Shown: positions 1 through 5,707 of the stretch, in pieces
How the letters are laid out: each line of letters opens with the position of its first letter
How positions within the stretch are numbered: the stretch's first letter is position 1
The notes under the pieces: generated by a model
The model's input: the letters and a program-made list of their open reading frames with translations, nothing else
Told to the model about the DNA's origin: nothing
Database searches by the model: none
Program-made: the position numbers and the translations under genes
From: CAYMUC01 sp964471865
GTDB taxonomy: Bacteria > Actinomycetota > Acidimicrobiia > Acidimicrobiales > Ilumatobacteraceae
Length of the DNA: 6,919 bases
Assembly (NCBI GenBank): GCA_964471865.1
Contig: CAYYHU010000065.1
Coordinates: forward strand, 1-6,919
Direction of reading: 5' to 3'

Positions 1-78
1 GACGGCATCCTCGAGGTGCGAATCCCGATGGCTCAGCCCACGGCGCCGGGCCAACGCGTCACGATCTCCCGCGACTGA
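1..78 (+). CDS. Hsp20/alpha-crystallin family small heat-shock protein, C-terminal end (partial)
   Basis: Frame 1 is open from the first base to a TGA at 76-78 and gives 25 residues, beginning DGILEVRIPMAQ and ending VTISRD. The pattern 'DG-(I/V)-L-x-V-x-(I/V)-P-(M/V)-A' followed by a short basic or polar stretch and a final beta-strand resembles the last strands of the alpha-crystallin domain of Hsp20 chaperones. These are ATP-independent holdases that bind unfolding proteins in the cytoplasm. Only the tail is present, so the family call rests on this short motif. The usual C-terminal I-x-I/V anchor is not clearly seen; 'VTI' near the end may take its place. The rest of the gene lies left of the window. 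Confidence 0.55.
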   Translation, partial: DGILEVRIPMAQPTAPGQRVTISRD

Positions 79-86
79 GACGCCGA

Positions 87-110
87 CGCGTCATGCGGTC
101 GCGGGACGCG
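87..110 (+). other. Possible hairpin between the Hsp20 end and the M20 peptidase
   Basis: CGCGTC at 87-92 can pair with GACGCG at 105-110 across a 12-base loop. It lies nine bases after the Hsp20 stop and ends 13 bases before the next start. The left arm is part of a perfect 8-bp palindrome, GACGCGTC (85-92). No T-run follows, so it is not a classical intrinsic terminator. A short stem like this can arise by chance in GC-rich DNA. Confidence 0.25.
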
Positions 111-123
111 CCATGATGGTCGG

Positions 124-1239
124 GTGACCGACCTTCTCGCTGCCGCTCGCGACCGCCTCGACGCGATGCTCACCGACCTGGGTCGTCTCGTCGAGATCGA
201 ATCACCGTCTCGGGACGCTGTGGCGCTGACTCGCAGCGCCCATGAGGTGGCCGCTCTTCTCGAACGTCACACCGGTCGCCCCGCAGAGCTCATCGACAGC
301 GAGGCCGGTCCTCATGTGCTGTGGCGGGGCGGGGGCGAACCCCGGGTGCTCATCCTCGGGCATCACGACACGGTCTTTCCCGCTGGAACTCTCGAGCAGC
401 GACCGTTTCGAGTGCTCGAGGGCCGCGCCATGGGGCCGGGGGTCTATGACATGAAAGCTGGCATCGTCCAGGCGGTGCATGCGCTGGCTCTGGTCGATGA
501 CCCCTCGACGGTCGAAATCCTGTTCACCAGTGACGAGGAGGTCGGTTCAGGCACCTCTCGACAGCTCGTCGAGGACCGGGCCCGAGGCTGTGGCGCGGTT
601 CTGGTCCTCGAACCCAGCGCCCGCGGCGGTGCCCTCAAGACGGCTCGCAAGGGGACGGGCACCTTCGAGGTGGTGATCACCGGGCGTGCTGCTCATGCGG
701 GACTCGAACCTGAACGTGGGGTCAACGCTCTCGTCGAGGCCGCTCATCAGATCCCGGTCATCGCCGCGCTGACACGACCCGAACTCGGCACCACAGTGAC
801 TCCCACGCTGGCGACCGCCGGTATCGCAGACAACGTGGTCCCGGATCGCTGCGTGATCACCGTCGACGCTCGTGCCGCGCAGGCCGAGGAAAAGGAACGA
901 GTCGAAACGGCGATGGCGGGTTTGGTTCCCGTTCTCGACGGGGCGGCGATCGAGGTTACGGGAGGACTCCGCCGGCCACCGATGCCTGCATCGGCTTCCC
1001 AGGAACTCATGGCTCTGGCCCGTCAGGTCGCGACCGATCTCGGTCTCGGGACGCTCGAGGCGGTCGAGGTCGGAGGCGGAAGCGACGGCAACTTCACCGG
1101 CGCGCTCGGCATTCCCACTCTCGACGGACTCGGGGCAGTGGGCGATGGAGCGCATACGCCGGGGGAGTACGTGGAAGTGTCCACGCTTCCCGAGCGCACC
1201 GCACTGATCGCCGGGATCATCACCCAGTTGAGTCGGTGA
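124..1239 (+). CDS. M20-family metallopeptidase, glutamate carboxypeptidase (CPG2)-like
   Basis: This 371-residue protein is a probable di-zinc exopeptidase or amidohydrolase of the M20 family. The ligand set of carboxypeptidase G2-type enzymes is visible in order. GHHDTVFP holds H80 with D82. GPGVYDMKAG holds bridging D109. FTSDEEVGS holds general base E138 and metal ligand E139. LEPS holds E163. GDGAHTPGEY holds H344. GRAAHAG (H191) marks the lid or dimerisation domain, which interrupts the catalytic domain at roughly residues 175-285. There is no signal peptide, so it should act in the cytoplasm. Length is normal for the family. GTG at 124 is the first in-frame start after the upstream TGA; no strong Shine-Dalgarno is seen. 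Substrate cannot be told from sequence: glutamyl peptides, folate-like compounds and N-acyl amino acids are options. The gene may be transcribed with hsp20, since the gap is 45 bases. Confidence 0.93.
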   Translation: MTDLLAAARDRLDAMLTDLGRLVEIESPSRDAVALTRSAHEVAALLERHTGRPAELIDSEAGPHVLWRGGGEPRVLILGHHDTVFPAGTLEQRPFRVLEGRAMGPGVYDMKAGIVQAVHALALVDDPSTVEILFTSDEEVGSGTSRQLVEDRARGCGAVLVLEPSARGGALKTARKGTGTFEVVITGRAAHAGLEPERGVNALVEAAHQIPVIAALTRPELGTTVTPTLATAGIADNVVPDRCVITVDARAAQAEEKERVETAMAGLVPVLDGAAIEVTGGLRRPPMPASASQELMALARQVATDLGLGTLEAVEVGGGSDGNFTGALGIPTLDGLGAVGDGAHTPGEYVEVSTLPERTALIAGIITQLSR

Positions 1240-1334
1240 TCTCGTCGGGGAGACGAATCCTGTGATGGCGACTCCCGTCGGGACTGCTCGGGCGGTGGCC
1301 GACAGGAGCCGTCAACCAGGAATCAGGTGTCGTA
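1240..1334. other. Convergent intergenic spacer
   Basis: The M20 peptidase and argG stop codons face each other across this spacer. I found no stable GC stem followed by a T-run on either strand. The best inverted repeat is TCCCG-T-CGGGA, with a loop too small to form a useful hairpin. Termination here may be Rho-dependent or may use a structure I cannot score by eye. Confidence 0.5.
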
Positions 1335-2660
1335 TCAGGTGCCTTCGTCGAGGGCCAACAACGAACTTGAACCCAACGTTCCGACTTGACGGTACAAGTC
1401 GAGTTTGGTGCGAGTGTCGTCGATGTCGAGATTGCGCATCGTGAGTTGTCCGATGCGATCGAGGGGCCCGAAGGCCTGATCCTCGACTCGTTCCATCGAC
1501 AGGCGATCCGGTTCGTAGGTGAGATTGGGGCTCGTGGTGTCGAGGATCGTGTAGTCCTCACCTCGACGCAACCGCAACGTGACCTCGCCCGTCACCGCCG
1601 ATCCCACCCAGCGCAGCAAGGGTTCGCGCAGCATCAGCGACTGCGGATCGAACCACCGTCCCTCATAGAGCAGGCGGCCGAGGCGGCGTCCCATCGAGTG
1701 ATAATTCTCCAGGGTGTTCTCGTTGTGGATTCCCGTCACGAGACGCTCATACGCGATGTAGAGCAGGGCGAGTCCTGGAGCCTCGTAGATACCCCGGCTC
1801 TTGGCCTCGATGATCCGGTTCTCGATCTGATCGCTCATACCGAGTCCGTGGCGGCCTCCGATCGCGTTGGCTTCGAGGACCAGTTCCACCTGATCGGCGA
1901 AACTCGAACCGTTTAGAGCGACGGGCCAGCCCTCCTCGAACCGGATGGTGACGTCCTCAGGTTCGATCGCGATCTCGGAGCGCCAATGGGCGACACCCAT
2001 GATGGGATCGACGATCTCCATACTCGTGGACAGGTGTTCGAGCGACTTGGCCTCGTGGGTGGCTCCCCAGATGTTGGCGTCGGTGGAATACGCCTTGTCC
2101 TTGGGATCTCGATAGGGCAGTCCCTTGGAGACGAGGAATTCACTCATCTCGGCGCGCCCGCCCAGTTCGGCTACGAAACGGTCGTCCAACCAGGGCTTGT
2201 AGATGCGCAGTTTGGGATTGACCAGGAGTCCGTAGCGGTAGAACCGCTCGATGTCGTTGCCCTTGTAGGTGCTGCCATCACCCCAGATGTCGACGCCGTC
2301 GTCGAGCATGGCGCGCACCAGCAAGGTCCCCGTGACCGCCCGACCCAGAGGGGTCGTGTTGAAATAGGTCCGCCCGGCGGTGGCGATGTGGAACGCCCCG
2401 CACTGCAGTGCGATCAAACCCTCCCTGACGAGTTCGGCGCGACAGTCCACGAGTCGGGCCGCCTCGGCGCCGTATTGCACGGCCCGTTCAGGAACCGACG
2501 CGAGATCGGGCTCGTCGTACTGTCCGAGATCGGCCGTATACGCATAGGGAATCGCCCCGCGGTGGCGCATCCAGGCGACCGCAGCGGACGTGTCGAGACC
2601 ACCTGAGAAGGCGATACCGACGCGTTCACCGGTGGGAAGGGAGGTGAGGACCTTGGACAT
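1335..2660 (-). CDS. argG: Argininosuccinate synthase, long (E. coli-type) form
   Basis: This 441-residue enzyme condenses citrulline and aspartate using ATP, giving argininosuccinate, AMP and pyrophosphate. It is the penultimate step of arginine synthesis and is cytosolic. GIAFSGGLDTSAA at residues 15-27 is the N-type ATP-pyrophosphatase P-loop. YAYTADLGQ (39-47), TYFNTTPLGRAVTGT (98-112), GDGSTYKGNDIERFYRYG (127-144) and GGRHGLGMSDQIENRIIEAK are almost word for word those I remember from E. coli ArgG. Length also fits that type (about 440-450) and not the shorter, about 400-residue form common in actinobacteria. The ATG at 2658-2660 starts the conserved N-terminus and has GTGAGG at 2665-2670, four bases upstream, a rather short spacing. 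The gene starts 24 bases after the Rieske oxygenase stop and is probably co-transcribed. No other arginine gene is in the window. Confidence 0.96.
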   Translation of the reverse strand: MSKVLTSLPTGERVGIAFSGGLDTSAAVAWMRHRGAIPYAYTADLGQYDEPDLASVPERAVQYGAEAARLVDCRAELVREGLIALQCGAFHIATAGRTYFNTTPLGRAVTGTLLVRAMLDDGVDIWGDGSTYKGNDIERFYRYGLLVNPKLRIYKPWLDDRFVAELGGRAEMSEFLVSKGLPYRDPKDKAYSTDANIWGATHEAKSLEHLSTSMEIVDPIMGVAHWRSEIAIEPEDVTIRFEEGWPVALNGSSFADQVELVLEANAIGGRHGLGMSDQIENRIIEAKSRGIYEAPGLALLYIAYERLVTGIHNENTLENYHSMGRRLGRLLYEGRWFDPQSLMLREPLLRWVGSAVTGEVTLRLRRGEDYTILDTTSPNLTYEPDRLSMERVEDQAFGPLDRIGQLTMRNLDIDDTRTKLDLYRQVGTLGSSSLLALDEGT

Positions 2661-2684
2661 GGCGCCTCACGGTACCGATCCGGA

Positions 2685-4058
2685 TCAGTCGCGTGCGAGC
2701 CACTGATCCAACACGTAGTGGAAGTGGCGGATCTTGAGTTCCTGATAGTTGGCGAGCGTGACCCCGGGCTTGACCATCGTGCGCAGTCCTCGCTGCACCT
2801 TGGGCAGGTTGAACGTGTCCTGGTTGAACACCCGGGCCAACATGCCCAACTCGGGAGCATCGGTCCAGTCCTGGTCCACGCCCAACCAGTGGATCTCCGC
2901 CGCGGGCGGCTTGGGCTGGGACGGATCCCAGGGGTCGAGGAACATGCATTCCATGATCGCCATGTCGTGACGGTCCTCATAGGGCCGGAAGCGGTAGACG
3001 ATGCGGTTGTACGCGCCCCAGGGGTGCAGATTCGGGAACAGGGTGTAGTAGATCGAATCGGAGAGCTCGGCATCCGACAGTTGATCGGCATCGTCGCCGA
3101 GGACTTCGCGCATCCTCAAGCGTCCACCATCACCCGCGACCGAGCGCGCTGTCTGACCCTCGCCGACCATCACGAAGGGGTCCTCGTCGAGGCGTCGGTC
3201 CGACATGGCGTCGAACTTGTCCTGTTCGGTGGGAATCCAGTTGATATGGGGTGACGGGGTGCCATTGGGAGTGATCGCCCGCGACACGTTGCCCCACCAG
3301 TCGTACTGGGTGTTGGCATCGCCGATTCCCGCCAACAACTGGGGATGGGTGGCCACCACGTGGAAGGCCTCCATGAAGGCCTCCTGCACCACTTTCCAGT
3401 TCGTCGGGAAGATCCGAGCCACATGCACCGTCTTGACCCGGTCTTCGAGAGGCCACTTCTCGAAGTGCTCGGGCAGAACCCCCAAGAAGTCCTCGAGGGG
3501 TCCCGCGTCGGGATCCATGTTGATGAAGACGAATCCACCCCACCGGGCCACCTTGACCTCGGGAAGGTCGAAGTTCTCGGTGTCGACATGGGGGAAATCC
3601 CATTCGCAGGGCACCTGCTTGAGCGATCCGTCGAGGTTCCAACAAAAGCCGTGGAACGGGCAGCGCAGTTCATAAGCGTTGCCGTTCTCTTCACGCAGTT
3701 GGCGACCCCGGTGCAAACAGGCGTTGTAGTACGCCTGAACGGTGTCAGGAGCGGATCGCACCACGAGGATCGACCAGTGGGCGATGTCATAGACCACGGT
3801 GTCGCCGACCTCGGGAAGGTCCTCTTCGCGACAGGCCATCTGCCACACCTTGCTCCACATCTTCTCTTTTTCGAGTTCGTGGAATTCGCGAGACGTGTAG
3901 CGATCGACGGCGAGGTCGTGGTCGCCGAGGAACTCGGCGGATTGGGTGCGCAGAACCACCGGCACGTTCTCGGGCCGACTGTCGGCATCGAGGAGGTCCT
4001 GGTAGCTGACACCGGGGGAGCGGGCCGCTCCGGGTGTGGGTTCGGCGGTCATCGTCAT
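2685..4058 (-). CDS. Rieske non-haem iron oxygenase, alpha (catalytic) subunit
   Basis: This 457-residue protein has both centres of ring-hydroxylating-type oxygenases. The Rieske [2Fe-2S] site is C114-x-H116 with C133-P-F-H136 (NACLHRG and CPFHGFCWNLDG). The mononuclear iron site is in NWKVVQEAFMEAFHVVATH, with ligands H233 and H238 and probably D414 in FNQDTFNLP. The residue that normally bridges the two centres is glutamate here, E230. Such enzymes insert oxygen using electrons from a reductase, sometimes via a ferredoxin; neither gene is in the window, nor is a beta subunit. I chose ATG 4058 because GAAGGGA lies six bases upstream. The frame stays open to 4241, but that extension is Arg/Ser/Pro-rich, unlike the family, and would overlap the next gene. 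Substrate is unknown: aromatic, steroid-like or amine compounds are all possible. Confidence 0.95.
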   Translation of the reverse strand: MTMTAEPTPGAARSPGVSYQDLLDADSRPENVPVVLRTQSAEFLGDHDLAVDRYTSREFHELEKEKMWSKVWQMACREEDLPEVGDTVVYDIAHWSILVVRSAPDTVQAYYNACLHRGRQLREENGNAYELRCPFHGFCWNLDGSLKQVPCEWDFPHVDTENFDLPEVKVARWGGFVFINMDPDAGPLEDFLGVLPEHFEKWPLEDRVKTVHVARIFPTNWKVVQEAFMEAFHVVATHPQLLAGIGDANTQYDWWGNVSRAITPNGTPSPHINWIPTEQDKFDAMSDRRLDEDPFVMVGEGQTARSVAGDGGRLRMREVLGDDADQLSDAELSDSIYYTLFPNLHPWGAYNRIVYRFRPYEDRHDMAIMECMFLDPWDPSQPKPPAAEIHWLGVDQDWTDAPELGMLARVFNQDTFNLPKVQRGLRTMVKPGVTLANYQELKIRHFHYVLDQWLARD

Positions 4059-4064
4059 GATCGG

Positions 4065-4071
4065 TCCCTTC
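4065..4071 (-). promoter_or_regulatory. Shine-Dalgarno of the Rieske oxygenase
   Basis: On the minus strand this reads GAAGGGA, six bases before the ATG at 4058. It decides the start: the frame is open a further 61 codons upstream, but this ribosome site lies inside that extension. Confidence 0.75.
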
Positions 4072-4126
4072 GGCTCATTCAGGTGGTGCTGCGTGGTGAG
4101 TGTTGATGTTCGTCGCCGCAATCGAC

Positions 4127-4351
4127 TCAGGCCGACGCGTCGAGGGCCTGGGCTGCTTGTTGGAAGCGGTTGGGCAACTGGCGCCCGGCGATCCACAGAC
4201 ACAGATGAGGATCGGCTTGGCGAAGATCGCCCGACAGCCACTTTCCGTGCTCGGTGAACTCGCCTGAGCGGCCCTCTTTGGACACGAGAATGGTGCCGCG
4301 CTCGGTCAGGTCATAGGTGGCGCCGGACAGGGGATGGCGGATGGTACGCAC
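4127..4351 (-). CDS. Small uncharacterised protein upstream of the Rieske oxygenase
   Basis: This 74-residue soluble protein has no domain I can name. It reads like a compact beta-rich fold: RTIRHPLSGATYDL, then RGTILVSKEGRSGEF, then HGKWLSGDLRQADPHLCLWI, with a helical, Gln/Ala-rich tail. The alternating turns (SGA, ERG, EGRSG, EHGKW) and the Trp/His/Cys-containing ADPHLCLW segment look selected and not like an antisense shadow. A further GTG start exists at 4366, but GTG 4351 has GAGGAG five bases upstream, so I prefer it. There is no signal peptide and no membrane segment. It contains one Cys (C51) and three His (H6, H35, H49), too few for a typical ferredoxin. The Rieske start lies 68 bases downstream on the same strand, so a joint function is likely but unproven. 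Confidence 0.75.
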   Translation of the reverse strand: MRTIRHPLSGATYDLTERGTILVSKEGRSGEFTEHGKWLSGDLRQADPHLCLWIAGRQLPNRFQQAAQALDASA

Positions 4352-4356
4352 GACAA

Positions 4357-4362
4357 CTCCTC
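4357..4362 (-). promoter_or_regulatory. Shine-Dalgarno of the small protein gene
   Basis: On the minus strand this reads GAGGAG, five bases before GTG 4351. It favours that start over the GTG at 4366, which would place this ribosome site inside the coding region. Confidence 0.65.
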
Positions 4363-4417
4363 GCACTCGACGACGCCGACCGCGTCTGTTACCTCGACGC
4401 TAATGAGGACACGATCC

Positions 4418-4915
4418 TCAGCGACGAGTCGGAGAATCCGCAGCGACTCGACGTGATGTCCCCCGTGGCCATCCCGACACCGCCGCCACTGTGACGAGGG
4501 CTCCAGCCACGGCGAGGGCGATTTCGAACACCGCGGCACCGGGACTGGTGCCGAGGTCACCGAGACCGATCGCGAGTGATGCGAGCGTGGCCAGAGCCGA
4601 CGCTCCAATCGCTCGAAACGGCGCCGCCAGTGATGCCAGCACCGCAAGGCCGGGGCCGATCAGGGGAACGATCCACCACACCGTGGGACCTAGCGGAGCA
4701 TCACCCAGCCACCACACGGGTTTGCCGACCTGACGACTCGTCGCTGCGACGATGACGAAGGCCACGGCCACAGCGCACCATGCCGCTGCAAGAAGCCATG
4801 GCCAGGGCCCTGACAAACGAGTCGGCTCGGGTACCTGAGCGGGGTAGGGAGTTGGCCTCGAGTCCCCTCGACGAGGTGGAGGCGGGGGAGGAAGTGGTTC
4901 GGCGCGGGGGAACAC
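4418..4915 (-). CDS. Four-helix membrane protein with proline-rich N-terminus, function unknown
   Basis: This 165-residue protein has a proline- and arginine-rich tail (residues 1-37, with six prolines in a row at 9-14) followed by four hydrophobic segments. These lie at about 38-58 (after GPWPW), 78-98, 102-120 and 126-147, and a short basic C-terminus with RGTSRR and PTRR follows. The basic C-terminus, the Arg-containing N-tail and the even helix count suggest both ends are cytoplasmic. I do not recognise the family. GTG 4915 is the only good start, because starting later would remove the tail or a helix; no clear Shine-Dalgarno precedes it, which would fit a leaderless message. It is the first gene of the minus-strand block, 66 bases before the small protein gene, and diverges from the glycosyltransferase. 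A plus-strand reading of this stretch is less convincing. Confidence 0.68.
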   Translation of the reverse strand: MFPRAEPLPPPPPPRRGDSRPTPYPAQVPEPTRLSGPWPWLLAAAWCAVAVAFVIVAATSRQVGKPVWWLGDAPLGPTVWWIVPLIGPGLAVLASLAAPFRAIGASALATLASLAIGLGDLGTSPGAAVFEIALAVAGALVTVAAVSGWPRGTSRRVAADSPTRR

Positions 4916-4944
4916 GGCGTTGGGGACACTACCCTCAGGGCGCG
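4916..4944. promoter_or_regulatory. Candidate divergent promoter with overlapping -10 elements
   Basis: Only 29 bases separate GTG 4915 (minus) from ATG 4945 (plus). TACCCT at 4930-4935 fits a plus-strand TANNNT -10 and ends nine bases before the ATG. TAGTGT, read on the minus strand at 4931-4926, fits the same pattern and ends ten bases before the GTG. The two share the TA at 4930-4931. No good -35 is seen for either. If used, both messages would be leaderless or nearly so, which would agree with the lack of Shine-Dalgarno sites at both genes. Confidence 0.4.
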
Positions 4945-5706
4945 ATGTCCACGGCCGCGAGCTTCGAGAAGTTGTCGATCTTCTTCCCGATGTGGAACGA
5001 AGAGGAGTATCTGCATCGAGCCCTCGCGGCAGCCCGTGAGGTCTGTGAGGATCTCATCGAGGACGCCGAGATCCGCGACTACGAGCTCATCATCGTCGAC
5101 GATGCCTCCACCGATGCCACGGGTCGCCTCGCTGATGAAGCGGCAGCCAATGATCCCCGCATTCGTGTGGTCCATCACGAGACGAACCGCAAACTCGGCG
5201 GTTCGATGAAATCGGGTTTCGCCGCCGCGACCGGTGATCTGGTGCTGTACACCGATGCCGATCTCCCCTTCGACATGGCCGAGGTCCGCAAAGCCGTTCG
5301 CCTGATGCGGGTCTACGAGGCCGACATCGTGCACGCGTATCGCTTCGACCGTACCGATGAGGGGTATCTGCGCTCGATCTATTCGACCTTCTACAACCTG
5401 CTTGTGAGGATCGTGTTCGGGGTGCGGCTGCGCGATGTCAACTTCGCGTTCAAACTGTGTCGGGCTCGGATCTTCGAACGGGTCGAACTGGTCAGTGAAG
5501 GCTCGTTCATCGATGCTGAACTCGTCGTGCGCGCCCACCGCCACGGCTACCGCATCGTGCAATTCGGGGTCGACTATTTCGCCCGGACCCGGGGAGTCTC
5601 GACGTTGTCGTCGCCCGCGGTGATCGTGAAGATCCTGCGCGAAATGCGCGAGTTGCGGCGCGACTTGTTGGCGATCGAACCGGTGGCGGTGTCGGGAGGC
5701 CACTGA
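4945..5706 (+). CDS. GT2-family glycosyltransferase, polyprenyl-phosphate sugar synthase-like
   Basis: This 253-residue GT-A fold enzyme has the standard GT2 landmarks. SIFFPMWNEEEYL (11-23) is the nucleotide-sugar strand, VDDASTD (51-57) the donor-binding loop, NRKLGGSMKSGF (81-92) the conserved Gly-rich turn, and TDADLP (103-108) the metal-binding DxD. RDVNFAFKL (163-171) and SFIDAEL (187-193) match the acceptor-side motifs of dolichyl/polyprenyl-phosphate mannose or glucose synthases. There is no transmembrane segment, so it resembles soluble DPM1-type enzymes acting at the inner face of the membrane. Donor and acceptor are inferred from family resemblance only. The frame is open from 4780, but the first 55 codons lie outside the family fold and overlap the membrane protein gene, so I start at ATG 4945. 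Its stop is followed after one base by the L,D-transpeptidase start. Confidence 0.9.
   Translation: MSTAASFEKLSIFFPMWNEEEYLHRALAAAREVCEDLIEDAEIRDYELIIVDDASTDATGRLADEAAANDPRIRVVHHETNRKLGGSMKSGFAAATGDLVLYTDADLPFDMAEVRKAVRLMRVYEADIVHAYRFDRTDEGYLRSIYSTFYNLLVRIVFGVRLRDVNFAFKLCRARIFERVELVSEGSFIDAELVVRAHRHGYRIVQFGVDYFARTRGVSTLSSPAVIVKILREMRELRRDLLAIEPVAVSGGH
5694..5699 (+). promoter_or_regulatory. Shine-Dalgarno of the L,D-transpeptidase, inside the glycosyltransferase 3' end
   Basis: GGGAGG lies eight bases before ATG 5708, within the last codons of the glycosyltransferase. With the arrangement TGA-G-ATG this suggests translational coupling of the two genes. Confidence 0.7.
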
Positions 5707-5707
5707 G

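Noticed and set aside
547..1155. Minus-strand open frame of 202 codons
   Set aside because: It is antisense to the M20 peptidase, and its translation has no domain features.
1271..1285. Possible intrinsic terminator around TCCCGTCGGGA
   Set aside because: The loop would be one base, outer pairs fail, and no T-run follows on either strand.
1986..2606. Plus-strand open frame of 206 codons
   Set aside because: It lies fully inside argG on the opposite strand, where highly conserved ArgG motifs explain the sequence.
3345..4106. Plus-strand open frame of 253 codons
   Set aside because: It is a shadow of the Rieske oxygenase; the minus strand carries all the metal-binding motifs.
4059..4241. N-terminal extension of the Rieske oxygenase by 61 codons
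   Set aside because: The extension is Arg/Ser/Pro-rich, overlaps the small protein gene, and contains the strong Shine-Dalgarno for ATG 4058.
4780..4944. N-terminal extension of the glycosyltransferase by 55 codons
   Set aside because: The GT2 fold starts about ten residues after ATG 4945, and the extension overlaps the oppositely oriented membrane protein gene.
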